64,000 bases of DNA, taken from assembly GCA_014529385.2 (NCBI GenBank), contig CM043953.1:79596338-79660337 (forward strand). Direction: 5' to 3'. This DNA is from Adiantum capillus-veneris. Taxonomy: Eukaryota > Streptophyta > Polypodiopsida > Polypodiales > Pteridaceae. The notes beneath the pieces were generated by a model, which was given only the letters and a program-made list of their open reading frames with translations, was not told where the DNA came from and searched no databases. The translations under genes and the position numbers were made by a program. Positions 32,701 through 44,055 of the stretch are shown here, piece after piece (position 1 is the first letter of the stretch; every line of letters begins with the position of its first letter).

Positions 32701-33607
32701 TCCCCACACGCACTCTCACACACACCCCATACACACACCTACACACACTCTCACTCCCTCCCTCTCTCTCTTCCTCGTTCCTGTGTCGCAGGGTATGTAA
32801 AAAAATCTCTCTCTCTCATTCCCACACACACACACACTTGTTGACACAGACACACTTACACACACACACACACATAAACACACTCCCACACCCTCTCTCT
32901 CACCCATCTCTCGCTCTCTTTCAATGAAAATATTTCTCTTGCTCTCTTTCCATACACACATATACACACACACACACTACACTTATGAGCGCACGCACAC
33001 ATTCAAACAAACACACACACACACACCATATGCACACACAAGAAGAAGAAAAGCGAAAGGAGCTCAACATCGACGCCCAAACAACAAAAAGAAGAAAGAC
33101 AAAAATCACGCAACGACGATGACAAATCAAGAAATGACGTCAAAGGCATACCCCGAAAGTTATGAACGCGTTACACCTACGCACCAGCAAATCCTGCCAT
33201 TCACCGACATCTCGTTCATGACGCATCTCCACAGTAAACATCCATAGGGTAATCTATTTTTCCCTTTGTCAAGAAAAAATCTTGTATAAAAAAACCAATT
33301 GTATATTGCCACCTCTCTCTAGGTGATGGTCACAAAGGCCCACCTAGGATATATCATTTTAAAGTTCTCCTAAATCAAAGCAAGAGTCAACCATTTGGGA
33401 CCCAGCTCCTTGCTTCGTCTCTCCTGATTAGGGCCCTAACCTAATCAGATCATCCTAAACTAATGCAGCATGCACCTATAAAAGAACAATGAGAGGTCAC
33501 TATCATCGCTATTATGGGTTTGCACCATCGCTATAAGGGTTTCTATGTGCATTGCTCATACCGATGCTAGTTTGATGTCGGCTAATCTGAGGTCTCATCG
33601 CGACCCA
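32334..33607 (+). repeat. LTR of the Tat-like element
   Basis: Starts TGATGGCCGG after the polypurine tract, ends ...GCGACCCA before a primer-site-like sequence, 1274 bp. A TATA box (CTATAAAAG, 33477-33485) lies near the right end. The left half holds large microsatellites. No second copy is visible in the window to confirm the ends. Confidence 0.55.
32482..33041. repeat. Poly-C, CT and CA microsatellite cluster
   Basis: 25 C at 32482-32506, (CT)n at 32615-32697 (83 bases), then CA/CT-rich sequence with CA runs to about 33041. Long Ser-Leu or Arg-Glu frames across it are artefacts of the repeats. Confidence 0.95.
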
Positions 33608-33608
33608 A

Positions 33609-33626
33609 TGGCGTATCTGTCGGGTT
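33609..33626 (+). promoter_or_regulatory. Primer-binding-site-like sequence after the LTR
   Basis: TGGCGTATCTGTCGGGTT, one base after the LTR end, resembles gypsy primer sites of the TGGCGCC-TCTGT-GGG kind. A primer site belongs after a 5' LTR, yet this LTR follows an integrase and polypurine tract. Confidence 0.4.
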
Positions 33627-33749
33627 TTGCAAAAAAAACAATTAAAAATTTTGTAATTTAAAACATACATACATAAAACAATCTAACAACTTATTATTAA
33701 AATACAATAAATTTCAGAGCTTAAACTTAAGTACTTACCAAGTTAGGTC

Positions 33750-34925
33750 AAGAGCTCATAATGTCCATAAGGGTGTTTAAGCCCTTTCTCCATGCAAACT
33801 CACGCTCATACAATGTGGGGTCACCTCCATTCATTGACCACTATTCAAGACATACAAAGAAAACAACTATGTTAAATTTAATATTACAAATACCTGAAAC
33901 TACTAGATTTAAAGAGCAATGCAAAAAAACTTATAAAGTCGGACTCAAATGATGCCCATCCACCGCTCCCCAAGTAGTGTGAGCTCCCTGACTCTACTCG
34001 CGCTCTGGCCACCTCCTTTTGTTGTTTCCACTTATTGAGATTCTCGTCCGCTTTTCTCTTTGCAATCTTTTAGTCTCCCTTACTTAGCCAAGCTGGTCTG
34101 ATCAAGACATGATTTATTGCTTTCTTCACTTTATAGCATTTGTGCTTACAATACGCGTGAATCTGCACCCTCATGATCATTAATCTTCATTGAAGCGCTC
34201 ATCCCGATTTGCCATGGGAAACTCATTATACAACATGCTAACAACTCTGTCTCTCAATTCATCTGGCACTTTTGACCATTTATTTAATATGTAGTATCAA
34301 AAAACCTGAGAGCACAAGCCATGCATGCATGTAATCACCTTCTTGCCATCCTCATCTAAGATCATTTTGTCTTCATCGCTAACGTCAATCAAGTATGGCA
34401 AGCCCTCTCGCCTGGGCCGCTTAAGCCTAGGTGTCACTACAGGCATCTTGGCAAGGGACTTGAGTGGTGTCCCAAGAGGGGTCGTGGCTGCAGGTGTCTC
34501 CACAGGAGTCTAGGCTTCAAAACGCGGAGTGTTAAGTGGGGTGAGCCCCAAAGAAGTACCCAGTTGTGTGTAGTCAGGAGTGCGCGAAAGTCACACAATA
34601 GCCGAACTAGAGGGTGCCGTTGTGGCTGGTGTGGGGGTGGGCAAAGAAGGAGGAGGTAAGGAGCCTCGATGACTATGAGGCGATGTGGAGGTGTCAGTGG
34701 CTCCTCCTCCACAACAGCTGCCACCTCCACCACTAGAGCGTCGATGCCTAAAAAAATGTGTAGACCATCTAGTCGACATCGAGCTCTTAGAGCTTGTTGA
34801 TCGCTCCAAAGTAGACGGAGAGGAAAAAAGAGTGGACAATGCGCTAGTGCGTTGATACTATGGTGGGCGTCATACCACCTCCTCTGCTTGGGGTCTAAGG
34901 AAGAGTAAAACGCATTTGGATCCAT
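33750..34925 (-). pseudogene. CACTA second-ORF-like region (plant Ptta/En/Spm type)
   Basis: On the minus strand a Pro/Ser/Ala-rich ORF starts MDPNAFYSSLDPKQRRWYDA at 34925 and shifts frame into ATTPLGTPLKSLAKMPV ... PYLIDVSDEDKM (34500-34300), then WSKVPDELRDRVVSMLYNEF near 34240, a pattern like the helical domain of plant En/Spm accessory transposase (VPdelrdrlw..F). It lies downstream of TNP2-like sequence on the same strand, as expected in a CACTA element. Broken by stops and a possible intron. Confidence 0.45.
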
Positions 34926-35099
34926 ACCTGCTTTTCAAAAAACACATTTGGACTTAAAATATGTTATTGATAAGAGTTCAATTCACAATTTGATTCAAAA
35001 TTTGAAGTTTCACAAGTTCGGTACAGAGAAAAAAGTGGGCAAATTTACTCAAATACAAAGTCCTTGATAAAAGGGAGAAAAAATGCTCAGATACAACGT

Positions 35100-35720
35100 C
35101 TGTGAATTTAAGAGGTCTCTCTCTCATCCTCACATAACTCAGCATACCTCCCTATGTCTATGTAGATCTCTGCATCTAAGCAAATGTCCAGAGTTTCATC
35201 CAAGAGGTCCTTTGCATGCATCCCTCTTTCAGAACTTGTTTCAGGCTCATCCGGTGCCACATATGTGGCTTCTTGTTGGTTTTCCTCTTTGGCCTCCTCC
35301 ACGGATGCCAAGTTAATTAAAAAATTATAGCCGTCGTAGACACGTGCACTGCGTGGGGCCACCTCTATAACATACCACTAGTTTGGCTGCAACCTTATAG
35401 GATGGAATATCACCTACAAGAGAGACATATCTTACATGAGTAGTGAAGACACACGAGTCCTCTGAAGTCGGATAAGGCAAAATTTACCGACTTACTTGCT
35501 CAAAATGCTCGAGTAATACAAAAGTGTCTCCAAGGTCGGTCCACTTCTTAGTTGAGTCCACCTCAAGGAAACACAGTAGCATTGAGGAGCTCCATGTTTA
35601 TCTTGAACCATTGCACATCAAACAAGTCCACAAAAAAATCTAGGTACTCTACCCTCAAAATTTATTGCAGCATGCCGAAGTATGTGAGTTTTTCTACCAC
35701 ATGATCTACATCCAGATGAC
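35100..35720 (-). pseudogene. CACTA TNP2 C-terminal DUF4216-like region
   Basis: Minus-strand frames read YFGMLQ ... VEYLDFFVDLFDVQWFKIN, then DTFVLLEHFEQVSK and WYVIEVAPRSARVYDGYNF. DUF4216 of plant TNP2 transposases has this order (YYGvLe-iieldY, vvLFkCdW, FVlAsqA-qvfY, W-Vv-v-pRd-yD). An acidic tail (EEAKEENQQEATYVAPDEPE) follows to about 35110. Several stops and frameshifts are present. Confidence 0.6.
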
Positions 35721-36075
35721 CATTGTCGACTTGACTATTTGAATTTTTCCATGACTCCACAATCTTGTGTAAAATGCTTTTGTCAATCAATTGTATCCCG
35801 AAATGCCAACCTTTACACCATGTTTCCATATATAACTTATACTACAACCAAAAACGATAATGAGTGCCCATCAATACAAAAAACATGCCATGGGTCTAAG
35901 ATTAAAAGCATACCTTGGGGCTACATCCTTGTAAGTACTCTCACTCCTCTTCCGTCACTTGTTCGTCGTGGTGTTATGCACTTTTCAAGGAATTTAGTAA
36001 CCATCTTAAGCTCATAAATGCTAGTAGGCTCTCAAGACCCATCGGATAATGCATCGGTGGTTGTGTTCCCTGTCC

Positions 36076-36481
36076 CTAATCAAGTCGTGTAGCTTGTTTC
36101 TCTTTCTTTGCATCCTTGTACTGTAAAATCCAATTTTGCATCACTGGGTTGTGGAGCATGCAAAATTGATTGATCTTAGACTTAAGATCCTCCATCATGT
36201 TCTTTTCCACACCGAGATCGCACATCAGAATCCCAAAAATTCTCTCATCATCAATGGTGCACCAAAGCGTATCTCTTGGGACGATTAGCTCCAAAGAGCA
36301 ACTCTTCAATGTACATGAGGGACTTTGAAACAAGCCAACCCTCTGCCATGCTGCCCTCTGGACGTGCCTTCTGATGCACATATCCCTTGAGCATTTTCAT
36401 GAAATGTTCGAAAAATAAAATACAACTAGAGTGCATTGTGCATTCTATTTCCACCTCGTCAACTACATTGTTAGCATGCAA
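36076..36481 (-). pseudogene. CACTA TNP2 DUF4218-like region
   Basis: Minus strand: DEVEIECTMHSSCILFFEHFMKMLKGYV followed by ARPEGSMAEGWLV (written here as FFEHFMKMLKGYV and RPEGSMAEGWLV), the signature of DUF4218 (ERyMk-LKgYVrN-ArPEGSIAEgY). After a frameshift near 36300 comes KINQFCMLHNPVMQNWI, the segment that follows DUF4218. DUF4218 before DUF4216 is the TNP2 order. The catalytic part that should lie further right is missing, since gypsy sequence begins by about 36560. Confidence 0.75.
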
Positions 36482-36559
36482 ATGACAAGGAAAATGAGTG
36501 CCTCTATAGACCTACACAAGTCACATCGTTGAAAGGAAGAACTATTGCACTGATGTAAT

Positions 36560-36780
36560 CATAGGAATCAGAACAATATGCAACAGTCACCATGCAATTA
36601 TTGTGGGGTCATGGGACACAGGCAAGGACTTGATTGTGATCTCTACTGTAGACATCAAAATGATAAGGGAATCCCTATTATCAGGTACAACAATAACAAT
36701 AATAATAACAAAATCAACCACTTCCACCTCAACAGCAGCAAAGACCTCCAGTTCAGGCTAATTTAGTGATTTTGGAAGAA
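36560..36780 (+). pseudogene. Gag zinc knuckle, gypsy element E
   Basis: CNYCGVMGHRQGLDC near 36593 is a zinc knuckle with CX2CX4HX5C spacing, followed by DLYCRHQNDKGIP and an Asn/Gln-rich stretch to TAG 36764. The rest of gag is missing to the left, where the CACTA remnant begins. Confidence 0.6.
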
Positions 36781-37790
36781 TGGACTGAAGAAGCATGGAC
36801 TGCGGAAGAATGGATTGAGAAGAAGGTAGAATTTTCTAAGAGAAACAGAAAAATGATCAACAGGTGTAGGAGAGCAATCTTACTCAGGAAACACCTAGAC
36901 ATTATAATTGTGATTGTACGGCTTGTATTCTAATTGAGGATATTCCAGAACCCAGTGGATGTATTACTGATGCCATGGTGGTCACTAGGGCAAATCCCAA
37001 GGTTGGAAAATCTATCTTGGAAGAAGTGGACAACCTGGACAGTTTGAATTGGAAAGATCAAAAGGCAATAAGGGCAGGGGCACTCAAGGAAGTGCAAGAC
37101 TCTCAAAGAGGGGGTGTACACCTGAGGATTGGAATTTTGTTATAAGATCATTGGATGACCAGGGAAGAAGAACTTCAAACCACGGTGCAACTGTAATGCA
37201 AGAACAGGTTGGTGGTGATGAATTTTATGAAGCTTTGTTATCAGGTCCATTATCCATCCAAGTAAAGAAAATGTTGAGGCTGGTAGCTACATTTTCACAA
37301 AAATTGTTAAAGAGACTTACTAAGGAAGTAGCAGGAAAGAATCAAAAAACAGGAATGTATAATGAGGAAACTATTTGTGGGAAAGCTTGTGAAGTTCAAC
37401 CTTTGCATGTTGATAACAAGGTACCAGTAGTTGGGGCTTCTATTGGAAAAGTGTTTTTCCCTGGTGTACTCTTGGATGGGGGGTGAGGAGTTAATATCCT
37501 CCCAGAGTCAGCTTGCAAATGTTTGAATCTCTTGAAGTGAGATCCAGCTCCTTTTTAGGTGAAAATCGTAAACCAAAGGCGGGTTCAACCTTTGGAAATT
37601 TTGAGGAACTTGCAGATCTCAATTGGGGGACTGCAGTTTTTCGCCAACTTTGTAGTACTCGGGTTGGAAGAATCTGTTCGTTCTTATCCAATAATGTTGG
37701 GAAGACCATGGTTAAGAGCAGCAAGAGTAAAATAGTTATGGGGTGCAAACTCCAGTCTGATCAAACGAGGAAAGAAGAAAGTCAGAATGC
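36781..37790 (+). pseudogene. Ty3/gypsy protease region, element E
   Basis: The charged lead-in (WTEEAWTAEEWIEKK) and VVTRANPKVG near 36980 lead to ALLSGPLSIQVKKMLRLV near 37225 and then the protease: VVGASIGKVFFPGVLLDGG near 37430 (split: VVGASIGKV, GVLLDGG), TGA, GVNILPESACKCL. LLDGG(S)xVNILPE is the form of the active site used by many plant gypsy proteases. GRPWLRA near 37705 ends it. A stop sits directly after the active-site turn and frames shift near 37540. Confidence 0.65.
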
Positions 37791-39290
37791 AAATGGATGC
37801 CAGAAAGGTAATACCACCAAGTTTCAGAGCACTACATGCAGAAGGACTGAACATGGTAGAAGAAATTGGAGAGGATGTAGAAGAAGAATTTCTAAGAACC
37901 AATTCATCGGTGGTGCCTATTTTTGAAGTGAATGTGCAAAAAATAGCAACTAAATATGTTTTGCAAAATCAGGATGATGGGTTGAAGTCTTTGACTCGGG
38001 AAGCACTGATTGCTCAGGGTAAGCAGTCAACTACCAAATTGGGTAATGAGTTGTTGAAAAATTTACAGATTGGAAACAAAGAAGAATTGGAAGCTATTGA
38101 ATCAATAAAGCAGGCAGAAAGAGCTTTTGAACATCAGATGGAAAGAACTACTAGGGTTACTTAGGATGAACTGCAGGAATTGAACCTGAACACTCACGAG
38201 GAACCACAAACAGTGAAGGTGTCAGATGAACTAGATGAGGAGTTCAAGGAGAAACTGAAGGAGTTGTTGCTAGAATTCAAAGATGTTTTTGCATGGAAAT
38301 ATACAGATATGAAGAGAGTAGATGCTAGCTTTTGTCAACACAAAATTAACTTGAAAGCAGACGCAATCTCAATTGTACAACAAAGATACAAGATGAATCC
38401 TAACTATGCCAAACGGGTTAAGGAGGAGATTGATAAACTGTTGGTTGTGGGTTTCATTTACCCATTGGATAAGGTCACTTGACTGTCACCAATTGTTGTT
38501 GTTCCCAAGAAGAATGGAAAGATGAGGGTGTGTGTAGATTATAGGAAATTGAATGCTGCTACAATAACCAATCCATTTCCATTACCTTTTTGTGATATAC
38601 TATTGGATGCAGTAGCCGGACATGAGCTTTATAGTTTCCTGGATGGTTTTAGTGGATACAACTAGATCTTAATGGCACTTGAGGACAGGGAGAAAATAGC
38701 TTTTTTCATTGAGTGGGGAGTTTATGCTAGCAATGTGATGACATTTGGCTTAAAGAATGGTCCACCAACATTTCAGAAGGTGGTACAGCGTGTGTTTGTT
38801 GAATTCCTTACAACATTTATGAGGGTTTTTTTGGATGATTTTAGTGTTTTTGGAAAGAAGCAGGAGCATCTTGAGCACTTGAGGTTGTGTTTTAAAAAAG
38901 GCAGGGAATTCAAACTGACACTGAACCCAGCCAAGTGTGCATTTGCAGTTGAGAGAGGAATTCTCTTGGGACATGTAATTCCTGAAGAAGGAGTACCTAT
39001 AGATTCAAGTAAGGTGGAAGCAATCAGTAAAGCACCAGAATCAAGGACAATTTAGCAATTGGCTAGATTTTTAGGTCAAGTGAAGTGGCATAACCAATTT
39101 TTGAGATATTTAGCACATGTTTGTACACCACTAACAAAGCTTACAAAGAAAGATGCAGTATTTGTATGGGGAGAGGAGCAGGGTAGAGCATTCAGGATTC
39201 TGAAGAAGATGTTGATTGTAGCACCAATTTTTATTGTTCCTAATTGGAATTACCATTCCATATTTTTGTGGATGCATCTCTTGTGGCAAC
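37787..39290 (+). pseudogene. pol: Ty3/gypsy linker and reverse transcriptase, element E
   Basis: A Glu/Lys/Gln-rich linker (37787-38260) leads to LLLEFKDVFAWKYTDMK, KRVKEEIDKLLVVGFIYP, then TGA and LSPIVVVPKKNGKMRVCV, YRKLNAATITNPFPLP, LYSFLDGFSGYN (TAG), VMTFGLKNGPPTFQK. The active site VFLDDFSVFG near 38830 has both Asp. NPAKCAFAVERGILLGH and ARFLGQVKWHNQFLR (after a TAG at 39053) finish RT. Long, well preserved, interrupted mainly by single stops. Confidence 0.85.
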
Positions 39291-39756
39291 GGGTGTAGCA
39301 TTGATGCAAGAAACCAAAAGAGGTTGGTTTAGACCAATTTACTATGCAAGCAGATTACTGACACCTGCAAAGAAGAATTACACAGTGAGTAAGAGAGAAT
39401 GCTTGGGAATGATATATGCATTACAAAAATTTAGACATTATATTTTAGCCAATAGGGTAATCTTCCATGTAGATCATCAGGCTCTTATTTATTTGGTGAA
39501 CAAACCACATCTATCAAGAAGATTGACCAGATGGATACTACTTTTGCAGGAATTTGAATATGTGGTAATACATACTCCTAGTAGACTTCATGTCTTGGCT
39601 AACTATCTTAGTAGATTGGAAACAGGTGAGATTGATTCTTTAGGAGTACCTAATCAATTACCTGATGCAAAATTGTTTTTAGTTCAAGTGACTGGCCAAT
39701 CAAGGGATTGGTATGATGACATGTTTCAATTTTTGATTGAAGGGGTTTTACCTTAA
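39244..39756 (+). pseudogene. RNase H, element E
   Basis: An open 170-codon stretch: FHIFVDASLVATGVALMQE (Asp), YTVSKRECLGMIYALQKFRHYI (Glu), FHVDHQALIYLVNKP (Asp) and SRLHVLANYLSRLE, where the last motif is usually ADxLSR (Asn for Asp here). Ends at TAA 39754. Confidence 0.8.
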
Positions 39757-39759
39757 ACA

Positions 39760-40909
39760 ATGACCAAAGATCATAGGAAGAGAATGGCATTGAGGAGTAA
39801 ACCATTTACATTTATTTCAGGACTCTTATATAAGAGAGGAATTGATCAGGTGATAAGGAGATGTGTTCCTCAATTTGAGCAAAAAGCAGTACTGGCAGAG
39901 GCTCCTGCAGGTAATGAAAGAGGACATTTTTCAGGAGAGGTAACTGCAAGAAAAATATTCCAAGCAGGACTTTGGTGGCCAACAGTAATTAAAGATGCTC
40001 AGGAGTTCATTAAGAACTATTTGTTGTGCCAAAGAGAGGGCAAGCCACTGAATGTGGATAGAATGCCATTGCAACCTATTTTGCCTTTGAACCCATTCCA
40101 GAAGTGGGGATTGGATTTTGTTGGTCCAATCAAACCACCTACAAGATTTACACAAAACATATATATATATTGGTTGCAGCTGACTATTGTACAAAGTGGG
40201 TAGAAGCAGTGGATTTAAGAGATAATAAAGCAAAAAGTGAAGCCAAATTTTTGTACAGAAACATCATGAACAAGTTTGGTTATCCCATTGAGCTAGTTTG
40301 TAATCTGGGAGGATATTTTATCAACAAGGTGATCAATAAATTGACTGAATTGCATATGATATTACATAAGAAGTCAACAGTGTAGTATCCCCACGCCAAT
40401 GGACAAGCAAAAAGTACCAATAAGATTTTGGTCAAGATTATGAGGAAACTAGTTAATCAAAATAGGACAGACTGGGATGAGAAATTGGACTCAGCAATAT
40501 GGGCTTTCAGAACATCATATAAAGTGAATACTGGCATGACACCATTTAAGCTAGTGTATGGGTTAGAAGCAATGGCGCCCATGGAATTTATAGTGCCAAG
40601 CCTTAGGACTGTAGTCCAAGAAAAATCATCTGCTGAAGAGTCAGTCAGCTATACAGGAAGGAGGCTTTATTGAGGTTGGAAGAGGAAAGAATCCATAGCC
40701 AGTATGTTGCAGATATTATTCAAAAAACAAGACAAGTTTGGATTAGCAAAAATATCAAGTTCAAAATTTTTTCTTCAGGTGATTGGGTGTTAGCCTATAA
40801 TAGCAAATTGGCCAGGAAAACTCAACTAAGGTATGTGGGGCCATTTCAAATAGTCGGGCCACTGGGACCAAATACTTCTATACTGTCTTTAATTGGGAAG
40901 GTAAAATAA
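39760..40909 (+). pseudogene. Integrase with substituted catalytic residues, element E
   Basis: H2C2: AEAPAGNERGHF ... EFIKNYLLCQ; the position of the first His is Pro/Ala-like (EAPAG for EAHxG) and the first Cys is Tyr. Core: KWGLDFVGPI keeps the first Asp; ELVCNLGGYF has Asn for the second Asp (40301); ANGQAKSTNKI has Lys for the Glu (about 40410). LVYGLEAMAPMEF follows, then a frameshift into a C-terminal GPY-type segment RYVGPFQIVGPLG ending 40907. The two catalytic substitutions and the Cys loss are each a single G-to-A change. Confidence 0.8.
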
Positions 40910-41004
40910 TTGAGAAGCCAATTAAGGGATTCCGATTCAAACCATTTTTTGGAATAATCATCGGGAATCAAGGGGGACATCCTATTTATGATGAATTTGG
41001 GCTA

Positions 41005-42545
41005 GTGACTAGTTATGCATGCAAAGGGGTAACCTGTAATCACCACCTTGTGTACAACAAGCCTTTGTGTTTTACGAAGGGGGTGAACATGTTGATAGTC
41101 CGTAACTCGTTTGCGAGTGCCGGTCCAGATACAAGAGAAGAGGAAGAAGTTACACCTACACTAATGCGATCTGCAAGGAAGACTCGCTATCAAGTTCCAA
41201 TGCTGCCATACCCAAGTTCAAATAGATGATGAGCCGGAAATGGTTACTCCTACCCGCATGGTACAACCTGCAAGGGAGGAAATATTTTTTGATTATATTT
41301 TTCTCTACTTCAGGTATGATTTAGAGCACACTGAAGCAAATAATGCATTGCTTAGCAGGATTGGTTTGCTTGATTTTTCAAGATTGCCTTGGGCAATTTG
41401 GAGAAATCACTAGATGGCCTAAGTCTATCTGAAGCACCTGCAGATAAATGATGGACAGGTTTTCAAACAAGAGTACTTGACTGAAGAGTTAGCTGCCAAG
41501 GTGTTTGATCTTTCTACTGCACATGACAATGAAGTCAGTAAGGCAACTGAAAAGGATATGACCAAGGCCTTTGGTCAGTCTTAGAGGGAAAGGCATTATT
41601 ATCAATTGACGGGCATGAAGAATTCAATCAAATTACAGCAGGTCAAGTGGTTTATAGAGAGAGTCTTTTGCTGGTGAAATCAGAATACATCATTAGGGAA
41701 AACTATGGCATTTTGTTGGCAACTGAGAGTGGTAGACAAATGGATGGACCAATATCTTATTTGACAGAATCAAGTTTGAGATTTACACAAATCAGAGAAG
41801 GAAGGATAGGACTACAAAAGTTGGGCCTTATCTAGTCGCTATCTTTCAGTATATCAATAACAAAAGTATTCTGCAGGGGAGACTGTCTCAAATTCCAGCA
41901 CAGATGACTGAAGATGCAAGATATACAATGAGAAGCGAGAAAAGATGAAAACTGCAATTTGATCATAGGTCTTTGCAAATGACTACAGATCTTAAAGATC
42001 TTTTATCTGCAGACTATTCAAAACAGGAGTCTTGGGATGCAGTGAAGGATAAAATGGATAAAGAGTTTGGAGACTTATTTACTGACACTGCAGTGCATTT
42101 GACTGACAAACCTGTTAAGTCTACTCCTGCTAAAACAGGTATCAAGATCAAAAAATTAAAGGACAAATTGGCAGGGGAGGAACCTGTAACAATGTTTGGG
42201 GATCCAATCATGGAGAGGCCTACAATTTCTAAGGCTCATTTTTCTATTGTGTCATTGGATGAAGTGCAAACTGCACTGACGCTGGTTAAAGAATATGTTG
42301 AGTTGTAATCTCTAGACCTTACCTTTTTTAGCAGAGAGAATGATGGTTTGCATAATGAATTGAAATAGATTAAAGAAGGAGCTTCAAAGGATAAAAAGGC
42401 ACAAACTGAAATAGAACTTTTGGACAAGAAAGTTCAGGAATTGACTAGAAGTCAGGAACTCATGCAGCAGGAGTTGGACTCTTATAAACAAGTGGTGTCC
42501 TTCAGGGAAAAGACTTCAGTCAAAATTCTCAGTGGAAGGAGGAGT
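41005..42545 (+). pseudogene. Coiled-coil accessory region downstream of pol, element E (left half)
   Basis: Sense-strand readable pieces: basic/acidic VRNSFASAGPDTREEEEV (41090), LLSIDGHEEFNQITAGQVVY and YLTESSLRFTQIREGRIG (41600-41810), LQMTTDLKDLLSADYSKQES and TGIKIKKLKDKLAGEEPV (41970-42190), then a coiled coil LLDKKVQELTRSQELMQQEL (42417-42476). It follows the integrase tail and precedes the 3' end of E, so an extra ORF of the element is the simplest reading. Function unknown. It is cut at 42550 by an insertion. Confidence 0.45.
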
Positions 42546-43216
42546 GGTTTTGTAATGTACCCAACATTTTTCAATAAAAGCATTTTATTCACTTTGCAAA
42601 TATTTAAGGTTCGCATTTTGTTAAGTCATAATGCGTTCAAACGGAACGATCGGATTAAAAATCGGACTCTAGAACTATTAATTATGACCCTTATTCACTT
42701 GAGAACAATAGATTGATGGGATACTTAAGCCTCAAGACTGTAACTAAAGAAAAGAGTTGACCTTTTAGGAAAGAGAGAGCAATTTTAGTAAAGGAGGAGT
42801 AATTTTAGAAGAGAAGGAGTAGGAGGAGTACTTCTAGGAAAGAAAGAGAGGAGGAGTTTAATTAAGAGCTCTTTTCTTGGAAGTCAAGCTTCTTCTTAGA
42901 GGTTCAAAATCGTGCATCAAATTCCGTGTCCACAAAAAAAAAGAAAAAAGAGCGCGAACATACGCGAACTTATCTCTCTTTGCTTCCCTCTATTCTTAGC
43001 TGGCCTTGAGAGCCTATATAAAGACCCCTCTCCCTTCACTTTGAAGAGACACACACACATGCACTCTCACAAATGGAAGCTCTCTTGCCCTGACGATGGA
43101 GTTACCTTCTCTCCCTCAAGCCATCTCCATATCCAAGTCTTTCTCTACCATCGTCGTGTTGCCCTTCGGATTCTTGAGTTCCCTCTCTCTCTTTTCTTTT
43201 TCTCTACCTCGTTACG

Positions 43217-43441
43217 ATGGCCCCAAAGCGAGTGACCCAAAGCTCGAAGGATGCTCATGTCGTTCCATCTTCATGGAAAGTGCAAAGGAAGGTATCATCT
43301 ACTCCAATCATAACTCAAGTGGAGGCATCGACTCCGAAAGAAGATGAAATTGTCCAACCTCAAACACGGGAGGTAATCGAACATGTCGCTAATCCAGTAA
43401 GACAAATTTATAATTTTTCACTGCTATTCATGTTGACCTGA
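43217..43441 (+). CDS. Short ORF inside the solo LTR (74 aa)
   Basis: ATG in good context (TTACGATGGCC), about 200 bases after a TATA box, so it could be the first ORF of an LTR transcript. The product is Lys/Thr/Val-rich and basic at the start (MAPKRVTQSSKDAHV). GTAAGACAAATT near 43405 could be a splice donor within it, which would place coding sequence in a spliced leader. No family recognised. Confidence 0.3.
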   Translation: MAPKRVTQSSKDAHVVPSSWKVQRKVSSTPIITQVEASTPKEDEIVQPQTREVIEHVANPVRQIYNFSLLFMLT

Positions 43442-43760
43442 GAAGCTAACCATAGGGATTCCCTTAAACTATCCAAGAAGCGTGATTCTATCACAAGAAA
43501 CAAGCATATGTTTTCATAGATTAGTGAAAGAATTGTTTGATAAATTATCACTATTTGCTAAATTGTTATTGCTTGATAAATTGTATTGTTTAATAAGTTG
43601 TGACTGGTAGATATGAAGAGTTGGGTGATCATATTTGAAGAATCATTTAAAGAGAAGAATTGTTGAAAGAATATCTTTTGTTCCTTTAGCGAGATGATTC
43701 CACGGTTAGCAGAGATTAAGTTGAGGTTATTAGCTCTCTTTTGTTCCTCACGACGGTCAG

Positions 43761-44055
43761 CGGGATGCCTCGCAGGTAGCGGGATGCCTGGCCGTTAGCA
43801 AGATGCCTCGTAGTTAGTGGGATTCCTGGCGGGTAGCGGGATGCCTGGTGGGTAGCAAGATGCCTCACGATTAGCGTGATGTCTCACGGGTAGAAGATGC
43901 CTCACGGTTAGTGGGATGCCTCTGGGTAGCGGGATGCCTGGCGGGTAGAAGGATACCTAGCGGCTAGCAAGATGCTACGCGGTTAGCAGGATGTCTAGCG
44001 GGTAGCGGGATGCCTGGCGGTTAGCAAGATGCCTCGCGGTTAGCAAGATGGGAAG
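43761..44055. repeat. 19-bp minisatellite in the solo LTR
   Basis: About 15 diverged tandem copies of a 19-base unit, roughly GCGGGATGCCTGGCGGTTA, alternating GCGGGATGCC and GCAAGATGCC variants. Confidence 0.85.

Noticed and set aside
32302-32973. Long Ser-Leu and Arg-Glu ORFs on both strands
   Set aside because: Translations of CT, CA and C runs; no information beyond the microsatellite.
33700-36540. Complete CACTA element
   Set aside because: No CACTA/TAGTG ends and no catalytic transposase domain are present.
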